DNA from: Chryseobacterium oryctis
Lineage (GTDB): Bacteria > Bacteroidota > Bacteroidia > Flavobacteriales > Weeksellaceae
Assembly (NCBI RefSeq): GCF_025971925.1
Contig: NZ_JAPDHV010000004.1
Coordinates: forward strand, 310,001 to 374,000
Direction of reading: 5' to 3'
Length of the DNA: 64,000 bases
Below the pieces are notes generated by a model. That model saw nothing but the letters and a program-made list of their open reading frames with translations. It did not search any database and had not been told where the DNA came from. Positions 52,505 to 60,345 of the stretch are shown here, in pieces. How positions within the stretch are numbered: position 1 is the first letter of the stretch; the number at the start of each line of letters is the position of its first letter. The position numbers were made by a program, and so were the translations under genes.

Positions 52505-52809
52505 ATACAACCGTAAACAAAATTGAATTTATCAAGAATACATTTGTAAATGATTATAATGTACTATAATACAATATTTTATATTGTTTATAAAATTAAA
52601 TTATGATTTTTATTAAACAAATTTTCCCCAAAATTCACTTTTTTATATTTCACTTAAAGTAAAAGATGAAGTAAAGCGATTAATAATAGATTATAATTTG
52701 CCTATTTCATATAAACACTTTGCTATAGGGATATAGAGGCATTTTATTAACTTAATTTTAACATAAAGGGTAGGTGAGAGGCTAAACAGCTGATTTAGTT
52801 ATTAAATAG

Positions 52810-52858
52810 ATTATGCTATGTGCTTAATTATCCTCTTAAATGGCTTATATAGCATAAT
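52810..52858. repeat. Inverted repeat in the desert
   Basis: Arms ATTATGCTAT (52810-52819) and ATAGCATAAT (52849-52858) are perfect complements with a 29-base spacer. It could be a protein-binding site pair or a stem of an RNA. Confidence 0.5.
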
Positions 52859-53254
52859 TTTTACCGAAATTAAATTAATGACTAAAAAACCTTTATTTGA
52901 CAAATTTTAATAACACTTACAGCTCTAAAATAAAGTTCAAAAACGGATAATTTTTAGAAACTTATTCTAAATTACCAACAATTTACATTTGTATAAAACA
53001 CTTATTAACAACAAATTTAATATTTTTCCACGTTTAGCAAAATTACACCCAAATATTGATAACTACTCATTTTCATACTTAAAGTAAGTTTAAAATAATC
53101 GTTTAAATAATTTTTATAAATATTTGATTTTAAATTAATTATATTGTATTAATTAAATTATTAGCAATCCACAATTTTATCAACAGACATTCTGACATTT
53201 TACAATGTTTAATACTGTTACAAATGTTAATTTTATTTTTTGCATAAAAAAGTC

Positions 53255-53262
53255 TAAATTTG
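53255..53262 (+). promoter_or_regulatory. -7 box of the M14 peptidase gene
   Basis: TAAATTTG, 22 bp before the ATG at 53285; the -33 position reads TTTT. Confidence 0.65.
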
Positions 53263-53284
53263 AATCTTGTAAATTATTACAGAC

Positions 53285-54394
53285 ATGAACTTTGAGCAGA
53301 TTTATCAGCAAAATCAAGATTTCCCAAATCGTTATATTTCCCCCGAAAAATTATTTTCCTATCTACAGACGAATCTCAGCGATTATATTCAAGAGATAGG
53401 AAAGTCACATTTGCAAAAACCTATTTATAAATTAACAATAGGAACAGGAAAAATTAATGTTCTGGCTTGGTCACAGATGCACGGGAATGAATCTAATGCA
53501 ACTCATGCGATGCTTGATTTGCTGATTTCTCTAGATAAAGCTCTGGAACTGAAGGAAGAATTATTCAGTAAAATAAAGTTGGATTTTATTTTTATGTTAA
53601 ATCCCGATGGTTCTAAAAGATGGACAAGACTGAATGCAATAGATATCGACCTGAATAGGGATTTTCATAATGAAGCAAGTCCAGAAATAAAGTTCTTAAA
53701 AAATACGGTTGCTTCGAAAAACTATGATTATGCTCTTAATCTTCATGAGCAAAGAACGATTTTTACGACAGATGGAGTGCATCCTGCAACATTATCATTT
53801 TTGGCTCCTTCCGAAAATGTTGAACGTACGGTTACTGATAATAGAAAAAAATGTATGGCTGTAATTGGTAATGTTTATAATCATTTAAAGGAACTGATTC
53901 CAAATCAGATTGGAAGATATTCTGACGAGTTTTATCCGACTTCTACAGGTGATAATTTTATAAAGGCCGGAATGCCGACAATTTTATTTGAAGGAGGTCA
54001 TTTTGTAGATGATTATACCAGAAAAGGGACAAGAAAATATTATACAGTTGCATTTTATTATGCACTAAAAGCAATTAGCGAACTAAATTCTAATATTAAC
54101 GGTTGGGAAGCTTATTTTGAAATTCCCGAAAACAAAGAAACGCATTACGATATTATTTACAGAAATGTGAAATTGAATACTGACCATGAATGTATTTTGG
54201 ACATAGCAGTTCAATACAGAGAAACTATTGAAGAAGGAAAAGATGAAATATCATTTATTCCTTATGTAATGGAGGCGGGAGATGTAAAGAAGCGAAAAGG
54301 TTGGAAGGAGATTGACTGTACAGGAAAGAAATTTGTTTCTGCTACTAAATATCCTAGGTTGGATGATGTAGTAGATTTTAAAATAGAGGACTAA
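53285..54394 (+). CDS. M14-family zinc carboxypeptidase-like protein
   Basis: A 369-residue M14 peptidase. The zinc ligands HxxE are His66 and Glu69 in MHGNES; DIDLNRDF holds the substrate-binding Arg, LNLHEQR gives the third ligand, and FEGGHF carries the likely catalytic Glu. There is no signal peptide, so it is cytoplasmic. Relatives include cell-wall peptide amidases and carboxypeptidases. The substrate is unknown. It stands alone, with a terminator behind. Confidence 0.85.
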   Translation: MNFEQIYQQNQDFPNRYISPEKLFSYLQTNLSDYIQEIGKSHLQKPIYKLTIGTGKINVLAWSQMHGNESNATHAMLDLLISLDKALELKEELFSKIKLDFIFMLNPDGSKRWTRLNAIDIDLNRDFHNEASPEIKFLKNTVASKNYDYALNLHEQRTIFTTDGVHPATLSFLAPSENVERTVTDNRKKCMAVIGNVYNHLKELIPNQIGRYSDEFYPTSTGDNFIKAGMPTILFEGGHFVDDYTRKGTRKYYTVAFYYALKAISELNSNINGWEAYFEIPENKETHYDIIYRNVKLNTDHECILDIAVQYRETIEEGKDEISFIPYVMEAGDVKKRKGWKEIDCTGKKFVSATKYPRLDDVVDFKIED

Positions 54395-54427
54395 AAAAGC
54401 GGAACAATTTGTTCCGCTTTTGTTTTT
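54393..54427. terminator. Terminator of the M14 gene
   Basis: AAAAGCGGAACA / TGTTCCGCTTTT arms with a short loop and a T-rich tail; an A tract on the other side makes it possibly bidirectional. Confidence 0.85.
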
Positions 54428-54501
54428 TTATAGGTATCATTCATTCAATGTAAGAAAGACTCTATAAAGAGAGATTCTTCAAATGACATAATAATTTTTG
54501 T

Positions 54502-55011
54502 TTAGTTTACTACCTTAATTCCGTTTGCTACGAATCTTATTTCCTCTTTTGGAGTTGTAATAGCATCAATTTCAGCTTGAGGTTTCTTAGCATCTTCTGC
54601 ATAATGTTTTTGCTCATCAACAGAAGTTATTTTTCTTTCAGCATTTCCATCAAGTACTACAGTTTTTCCTTTTAGAGCAGTAGGAACAAAGAAAGCATAA
54701 TCTTTCATTTTTACGAAAAACTTAGAATCATCCTCTGTTTGTATTGTAAGCCAACATCCTTTTTTATCGCAAACATCTGTTACTTTACCTTTTACGGCAA
54801 CGTTTTCAATTTTTTTGTTACTTTTTTTAAGTTTCTTGTTCAGCTTTTCAACAGAAATTGCTTTAGACTCAATGTTTGAAGCTACGCCATTTCCATAAGT
54901 ATCACCCACAAGTGCATTTCCGGCAGGAGGACCAGCTTTTTTAGTCTCTTGAGCAAAAGATAATGTAGAAGCACTTACAGCTATGGCAAATAATATTGCT
55001 TTGAATTTCAT
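54502..55011 (-). CDS. DUF4920-domain exported protein
   Basis: A 169-residue exported protein; signal peptide to about STLSFAQ. The DUF4920 domain is recognised by VKGKVTDVCDKKGCWLTIQT, with the CxxxxC pair, and FFVKMKDYAFFVP. The family resembles nucleic-acid-binding or OB-like folds in periplasmic proteins; function unknown. It has its own -7 box at 55035-55028 and is convergent to the M14 gene. Confidence 0.82.
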   Translation of the reverse strand: MKFKAILFAIAVSASTLSFAQETKKAGPPAGNALVGDTYGNGVASNIESKAISVEKLNKKLKKSNKKIENVAVKGKVTDVCDKKGCWLTIQTEDDSKFFVKMKDYAFFVPTALKGKTVVLDGNAERKITSVDEQKHYAEDAKKPQAEIDAITTPKEEIRFVANGIKVVN

Positions 55012-55027
55012 TTTTAATATTTTTTTT

Positions 55028-55035
55028 CAAAAATA
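55028..55035 (-). promoter_or_regulatory. -7 box of the DUF4920 gene
   Basis: Minus-strand TATTTTTG, 16 bp before the ATG at 55011, matches TAnnTTTG. Confidence 0.62.
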
Positions 55036-55142
55036 CTAATAAATATTGAAAAATATATTGTTAAAATAATTGATAATTGACATGTTTTTTTCTGTTTCTA
55101 TCTAAAATTTAAATAAAATATGTGATGAATTATATATTTATT

Positions 55143-55150
55143 TATATTTG
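55143..55150 (+). promoter_or_regulatory. -7 box of the amino-acid permease gene
   Basis: TATATTTG, 15 bp before the ATG at 55166. Confidence 0.65.
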
Positions 55151-55165
55151 ACTCAATATTAAGCT

Positions 55166-56581
55166 ATGCAGAAAAAACTGAAACTTTGGGATGCCATTAT
55201 GTTGGTAATGGGTTCTATGATTGGTAGTGGAATCTTTATTGTAAGTGCAGACATGATGCGTAATCTCGGTTCGGGGTTTTGGCTTATTGTCGTTTGGGTA
55301 ATTACAGGAATTATGACTGTTGCTGCGGCGATCAGTTATGGTGAACTTTCAGCATTATTTCCTAAAGCAGGAGGACAGTATACTTATCTTAAGGAAATTT
55401 TCGGAAGAAAAATGGGATTCCTTTATGGTTGGGGATTATTTACTGTAATTCAGACTGGTACGATTGCAGCAGTTGCGATGGCTTTCGGAAAATTCACTGC
55501 GTATTTGGTTCCGGCTCTTAATGATGCGGCTCCTATTTTTCAAAGTGGAGAGTTTAAAATTACATGGATACAGATTTTAGCTATCGCGATTATACTTTTG
55601 CTTACTTATATTAATACACGAGGTGTAGAAAGCGGAAAATTGCTTCAGAATATCTTTACAGGTTCAAAGATTATTGCTTTATTAGGATTGATTGCCGCAG
55701 GATTTATATTCGTTGATATCTCTAAAATGACCGAAAATTTCAGTTTTGGACTTGATTCTTTTAATAATCTTAGCAAAGATTCATTAGGCAACTTTCTGAA
55801 AAAAGGTTGGGAACCTATTGGAGGAATGGCTTTAATGGGTGGAATTGCAGCCGCAATGGTTGGTTCTGTGTTTAGTTCGGTTGCTTGGGAAAGCGTGACT
55901 TTTGTTTCGGGAGAAATAGAAAATCCCAAGAAAAATGTTGTAAAATCTATGATTTATGGTACTTCTGCCGTAATGATTTTGTATATCGCAGTTAATTTTG
56001 TCTATTTAAATGCTTTGGATAGAGATTCAGTTGCCTTTGCAGAAAACGACAGAGTAGCGGTTGCTGCTTCACACTTTATTTTCGGAAGTGCAGGAACTAT
56101 GATTATTGCTTTATTGGTAATGATTTCTACTTTTGGCTGTAATAATGGTCTTATTCTCGCAGGAGCAAGAGTTTTTCAAACGATGGCAAAAGACGGAATG
56201 TTCTTTAAAGAAGCTGAAAAAAATAATAAAAACGAAGTTCCTGAAAATGCACTTTGGATGCAGGGAATTTGGGCATCTCTATTATGTTTGAGCGGACAAT
56301 ATGGAAACCTTTTGGATATGATTTCTTTTGTTATTGTTTTATTTTATATGATTACTGTTTTTGGAGTTATATATTTAAGATTCAAACAACCCAATCTTGA
56401 AAGACCTTACAAAACATGGTTATATCCTGTTACTCCGATTGTTTATTTATTGATAGGAACTGTTTTTTGTATTTTGCTTTTAATTTACAAACAACAATAT
56501 ACTTGGCCGGGCTTCCTCATGGTTTTATTGGGACTTCCAGTGTATTACTTTATCAATCGAAATAAAAAAGTTGAAGAATAA
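55166..56581 (+). CDS. APC-family amino-acid permease
   Basis: A 471-residue transporter with about 12 membrane helices. The helix-1 motif GSMIGSGIFIVSADMMRNLG is typical of LAT/CAT-like APC transporters, as are GGQYTYLKEIFGRKMGFLYGW and SVAWESVTFVSGEIENPKKN. It probably takes up or exchanges amino acids by proton or substrate gradients; the specific amino acid cannot be told. Monocistronic; a terminator follows at 56586. Confidence 0.9.
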   Translation: MQKKLKLWDAIMLVMGSMIGSGIFIVSADMMRNLGSGFWLIVVWVITGIMTVAAAISYGELSALFPKAGGQYTYLKEIFGRKMGFLYGWGLFTVIQTGTIAAVAMAFGKFTAYLVPALNDAAPIFQSGEFKITWIQILAIAIILLLTYINTRGVESGKLLQNIFTGSKIIALLGLIAAGFIFVDISKMTENFSFGLDSFNNLSKDSLGNFLKKGWEPIGGMALMGGIAAAMVGSVFSSVAWESVTFVSGEIENPKKNVVKSMIYGTSAVMILYIAVNFVYLNALDRDSVAFAENDRVAVAASHFIFGSAGTMIIALLVMISTFGCNNGLILAGARVFQTMAKDGMFFKEAEKNNKNEVPENALWMQGIWASLLCLSGQYGNLLDMISFVIVLFYMITVFGVIYLRFKQPNLERPYKTWLYPVTPIVYLLIGTVFCILLLIYKQQYTWPGFLMVLLGLPVYYFINRNKKVEE

Positions 56582-56585
56582 ATTT

Positions 56586-56622
56586 TCAAAAGCTGTTTAA
56601 TAATGTTGAGCAGCTTTTTTAT
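56586..56622 (+). terminator. Terminator of the permease gene
   Basis: AAAAGCTG / CAGCTTTT arms with a T run. Confidence 0.75.
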
Positions 56623-56633
56623 TTATATTTTTT

Positions 56634-56718
56634 AGGAGCTATTTCCCGCTTTCCGCTGTATCTTTTTGCCTTAACTATTATCCAATGCGAAAAAGGATGT
56701 CGCTTCAATCGGGGCTAG
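56634..56718. repeat. GC-rich extragenic element, possibly a dispersed repeat
   Basis: An 85-base stretch from AGGAGCTATTTCCCGC to AATCGGGGCTAG that is clearly richer in G+C than its surroundings. I recall similar sequences (GGGAAATAGCTCC on one side and AGCCCCGATTGAAGC on the other, around a variable centre) outside genes in other Flavobacteriia, but cannot confirm it here. Only one copy is seen in the window. It lies between the permease terminator and tssE. Confidence 0.5.
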
Positions 56719-56861
56719 AAATTTTTATCTTAAAATCAAAAATAGGGTAACTTTTAAACAATATTTTCATATTCTGTAATACTCCATTTCGTGAAAAATG
56801 TTTAATTTGGTATTTCTTTTCAAGTAAACCAGACTATGAAATAAAATAAAGAAGCAGAATC

Positions 56862-57302
56862 ATGGACACACCAAATTACAGAATGCCTTTTGTTCCATCA
56901 GCATTAATGACGGAAGGAGGGAGTATTGACACCTGCGATATGGGTGAAAGTATTGCCCACAATATTATGCTACTGATTACCACCAAAAAAGGCGAAAACA
57001 GATATGATGAAAATTACGGAAACGACGTTTGGAATCTGGAATTCGACAATGGAGTTACAAGTGCCGTTTGGGAAACCGTTTTCATTAAAAGTTTGAAAAG
57101 ACAAATATTAGAATACGAACCCAGAATTGTTCAGCCACAGATTGAAGCCCATATTCAGATTGTGGAGCACAGTTACGACACTAAAGAACATACGGAAATC
57201 AAGAAAAAAGTCAAAATCGCCATTAATGCCAAAATGGAAGAGACAGGAGAGCGTTTCAGTTTCTCTACAGAACTGTTTTTGAGTCCGATGTCGATTGACT
57301 AA
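56862..57302 (+). CDS. tssE: T6SS baseplate protein TssE (GPW/gp25 family)
   Basis: A 146-residue gp25-like protein. The core motif reads KKGENRYDENYGNDVW, as in Bacteroidetes T6SSiii TssE, and the C-terminal half has the beta-rich gp25 fold. TssE sits in the baseplate that holds the contractile sheath. It is followed 22 bp later by tssF. No clear -7 box is visible upstream. Confidence 0.85.
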   Translation: MDTPNYRMPFVPSALMTEGGSIDTCDMGESIAHNIMLLITTKKGENRYDENYGNDVWNLEFDNGVTSAVWETVFIKSLKRQILEYEPRIVQPQIEAHIQIVEHSYDTKEHTEIKKKVKIAINAKMEETGERFSFSTELFLSPMSID

Positions 57303-57324
57303 GTACTAATTGTAACCAGAATTT

Positions 57325-59199
57325 ATGAATTTAGATCAGAATATATATTCCAAAGAATCGGTAAAAGCGAGAATGCTTCAGAACGCAACCAAAGTTTGGG
57401 GATTAAAAAGTCCGCAATCATTGGATCCGTTTGTGAAATTGTTAATTGATGCATTCAGTACTGAGGTTTTTAAAGCAAATAATGAAATACAGACGGTAAA
57501 TGCCCGAATTTTAGAAAGACTGGCAAAACTTCTTACGCCGTCAATTTATACACACCCGATTCCAGCACATGCGATTGCATTTACACAACCTTATGAGTCT
57601 TCTGAGGTTTTGTTGGAACATACAGAATTTTTCTTTAGAAAGCAGATGACTTCAACAGTAAAATCTGAGTCGGACAAGCAATTGAATATACCTTTTACTC
57701 CTATCGGAAACGTGAGGATTAATAAAGCGCAAACCTCAATAATGTTTGTGGGAAACACATGTTATGGAATTGATGAAAGACTGAATAAAATACCTATTGC
57801 CAGATTTCAGGGAAAGCCAGAAGATTACAGAAAAGTTACAATAGGAATTAATGTAAGTAAATATGTTAATGAAAATTTTCCAAAATACCTGAATATTTTT
57901 TGTTCAAATCCTGCATTTGAGCATTTAGATTTTGTGTATAAATTATTACCATACATTACAGTCTCCAGTAATGGAAATCCGTTATTTGTAAAAGAAGGTA
58001 TTTCTTATCTCAAAAATAAACAGGCGGAAGGGTATGAGCAGATGTTTCATGAGCAATCTATCAGAAATAAAATAATTGAGGATATCAAGAGTATTTATCA
58101 TCATAAATTTATTGAAATTACAGGGCTTTCAAGTAGCCTGTTTTCAGATGAAGGCAAACTTCCTCAAAATCTTGATTTTCTTGAAGGGCGTGAAGATATC
58201 AAAAAATATATTGAAGGCAAACGTCATTTATGGCTGACGTTTGAGTTTCCACCACAATTTACGGCTGAAATTTTAGATAATTTTTCTTTTGTTTTAAACG
58301 CTTTCCCTATTTATAACAGAGGTTGGAAAAAAACAGAGTATAGCCTGGATATTATGGGAAATAATATTCCTTTGACGACAGATGATGGTGAGCATTTTTT
58401 GTATGTTGATGAGGTGCAGGATGGAGACGGAAGAGTGTACACTGAAATTCCTTTTACTCCAAATGATGATTTGAAAAAAGGATTGTACACCGTTCGCAAA
58501 GGAGGAATGGAACGTTTCAACAATCGTAATGCAGTTGATATGATAGCCAATGTTCTTGAATTGACGAGAGATGAAATTGCTGCTTTTTCACTTTTAAACA
58601 GAGATAACGTAAAAGGTATATTAAGTGAAATGTCTGACAAAATGAAATCAATGGTTCAAAAGGTGAATAATGCGAAAAGGAACATTAAACAAGAGCTGAA
58701 CTATGTCATTATGGAGCCGGTTGAGAAAACAGACCATACTTACGCTTCTTTTTGGGTCACGTATTGTACTTTGGCAAATCACATGCGACCGGGAACAGAG
58801 CTTTCTAATCAGTTAAAATCCCAAACTTTAGTGTTGCTTACAGAAACCATTGGCGGAGCGGAAGAACAGAAAGGAACAGACAGTATTCAGGCTTACAAAT
58901 ACGCTTTAACGACGAGAGATAAAATTATTTCTTTGGAAGATGTTAAGAACTATTGCAGAATGGTTCTGAAAGATGAATTGAAGGAAGTAAGAGTAACACG
59001 GGGAACCATGATTAGCAACAAACCCAAAGAAGGTTTTGTAAGAACAGTGGAAGTTGAGATAATTCCGCAAAACTACTCTTTTTACGGAAGGGCATATTGG
59101 GAAAATATGGCGAATATCCTTCGGAATCAGATTGTAGCAAAAGCGATTGACGGAATTGAATATTTAGTAAAAGTTACAGACGAAGACATCGAATTTTAA
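57325..59199 (+). CDS. tssF: T6SS baseplate protein TssF
   Basis: A 624-residue T6SSiii-type TssF. The N terminus YSKESVKARMLQNATKVWG followed by LDPFVKLLIDAFSTEVFKANNEI, and the TPSIYTHPIPAHAIAF segment are the family signature. TssF forms the baseplate wedge with TssG, TssK and TssE. TssG and all other T6SS genes are missing from the window: no sheath, tube, ClpV, VgrG or membrane complex. Codon use is like its neighbours, so recent transfer is not evident. Confidence 0.85.
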   Translation: MNLDQNIYSKESVKARMLQNATKVWGLKSPQSLDPFVKLLIDAFSTEVFKANNEIQTVNARILERLAKLLTPSIYTHPIPAHAIAFTQPYESSEVLLEHTEFFFRKQMTSTVKSESDKQLNIPFTPIGNVRINKAQTSIMFVGNTCYGIDERLNKIPIARFQGKPEDYRKVTIGINVSKYVNENFPKYLNIFCSNPAFEHLDFVYKLLPYITVSSNGNPLFVKEGISYLKNKQAEGYEQMFHEQSIRNKIIEDIKSIYHHKFIEITGLSSSLFSDEGKLPQNLDFLEGREDIKKYIEGKRHLWLTFEFPPQFTAEILDNFSFVLNAFPIYNRGWKKTEYSLDIMGNNIPLTTDDGEHFLYVDEVQDGDGRVYTEIPFTPNDDLKKGLYTVRKGGMERFNNRNAVDMIANVLELTRDEIAAFSLLNRDNVKGILSEMSDKMKSMVQKVNNAKRNIKQELNYVIMEPVEKTDHTYASFWVTYCTLANHMRPGTELSNQLKSQTLVLLTETIGGAEEQKGTDSIQAYKYALTTRDKIISLEDVKNYCRMVLKDELKEVRVTRGTMISNKPKEGFVRTVEVEIIPQNYSFYGRAYWENMANILRNQIVAKAIDGIEYLVKVTDEDIEF

Positions 59200-59229
59200 T
59201 CATAACAAACCACATTAAATCAAAAAAAT

Positions 59230-60159
59230 ATGAAAAAAACTGTTGTATTTGTACTGGCTTTTATGTTAGGAGTCGTCAGTATAAGCTGTAAAAAGGACTT
59301 AAATAAAATTGGAGATACTATTCTCAATAAAGTCGATGGAGCGGGAGCGAATGCTATTATTGATTTTAATAATAATTTTTTAGATTCTTACAAAAAATCT
59401 ACTGTCCGTATTGAAGGTATTTTAAAATATGCTGATGAAGCTGTTGCAAAATCAAAAGGCTTAAATACCAGTACTTTGCCGCATGTTACTGAGGCCATGG
59501 ATTTTGCGTATGCTAAACTTACCACTGTTCCGTCAGGATTTGGAAAAGATAAAGAGGTTATTGAAAAAGAATTTCAAGATTACAAAGTTAGAAAAAATAA
59601 TATTGAGCAGAAATATGCAGAGCTGAAGTCTTATATGAATTCTGAAGATTTTAAAGATGATAAAGGAGCAAAAGCTGAAGCAATCAGTAAAGAAATTGAA
59701 GCAGATGCTGAGGTATTTTTTACATCGGGGGAAAATATTATAGCTAAAATAAAACCGGCTACAGATGCGGCTGAAGAAGTAATTTTGAAAGATCATCCTC
59801 TGAAAGAATATATTGTTTCGTCTAAAGCTATAATGAAATCTTTAGATTCTTCCTATGAGGTTTTGGGAAAACAATATGAAAGTAAATTTAATGAAGCTGA
59901 AGCTCAGAAAAAGTATGATGAATTTGCAAAAGCTGTTGAAAATAATTCAAAACTTGTTTTTGATGTAAAAGATCAGCAATATTCTCATAAAAAGATTCCT
60001 TTTGAGAACATTAATAAAAATGCAAATAATTTTTTGGAGATTTTCAGAAAGCTAATCAGAAATGCTAAAACCTCAGGGAAAATATCCGATAGTGATATAT
60101 CGCAGATAGATTCAGCCTATGATTCACTTCTTAATTCTTACAATTCGTTCGTAAGATAA
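59230..60159 (+). CDS. DUF3829-like lipoprotein downstream of tssF
   Basis: A 309-residue lipoprotein with lipobox SISC (Cys20). The mature part is mostly helical, rich in Lys/Glu/Ala, with coiled-coil propensity, and resembles DUF3829 proteins. It begins 30 bp after tssF and is probably co-transcribed. A role in anchoring or regulating the T6SS is possible from position only; T6SSiii lacks TssJ, so an alternative lipoprotein is an attractive but untested idea. Confidence 0.8.
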   Translation: MKKTVVFVLAFMLGVVSISCKKDLNKIGDTILNKVDGAGANAIIDFNNNFLDSYKKSTVRIEGILKYADEAVAKSKGLNTSTLPHVTEAMDFAYAKLTTVPSGFGKDKEVIEKEFQDYKVRKNNIEQKYAELKSYMNSEDFKDDKGAKAEAISKEIEADAEVFFTSGENIIAKIKPATDAAEEVILKDHPLKEYIVSSKAIMKSLDSSYEVLGKQYESKFNEAEAQKKYDEFAKAVENNSKLVFDVKDQQYSHKKIPFENINKNANNFLEIFRKLIRNAKTSGKISDSDISQIDSAYDSLLNSYNSFVR

Positions 60160-60186
60160 ACATTACATTAAATAAACTATTGAAAG

Positions 60187-60221
60187 AAGATCGGTGAATA
60201 ATTTTCATCGGTCTTTTTTGT
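60187..60221 (+). terminator. Terminator of the tssE-tssF operon
   Basis: 12-bp stem AAGATCGGTGAA / TTCATCGGTCTT with two G-T pairs and a T run. Confidence 0.82.
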
Positions 60222-60302
60222 GTTTAGTTCTCTTTCAAAAACAAAAGAAATTCATAGGAGGTTACTAACATTTTTTAACATAAAATATTCCGTAAAATTC
60301 TG

Positions 60303-60310
60303 TAATTTTG
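60303..60310 (+). promoter_or_regulatory. -7 box of uvrA
   Basis: TAATTTTG, 35 bp before the ATG; a small GTGATT / GAATCAC stem follows in the leader (60317-60338). Confidence 0.68.
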
Positions 60311-60345
60311 CACATCGTGATTTTCAGGTAGAATCACACTGAATT

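Larger units (their letters stand above)
52451..53284. other. 834-bp non-coding desert between divergent genes
   Basis: Very AT-rich with no plausible gene on either strand. It contains XRE-like operator copies (52470, 52491, 52537, 52982), an inverted repeat ATTATGCTAT / ATAGCATAAT (52810-52819, 52849-52858), the repeated sequence ACTTAAAGTAA (about 52652 and 53078), and DnaA-box-like TTATTAACA (53002-53010) and TTATCAACA (53177-53185), each one mismatch from TTATNCACA. The -7 box of the M14 gene is at 53255. Confidence 0.6.

Noticed and set aside
52451..53284. CRISPR array or tRNA cluster in the gene desert
   Set aside because: No regularly spaced direct repeats and no cloverleaf or T-loop sequence were seen; repeats are few and palindromic.
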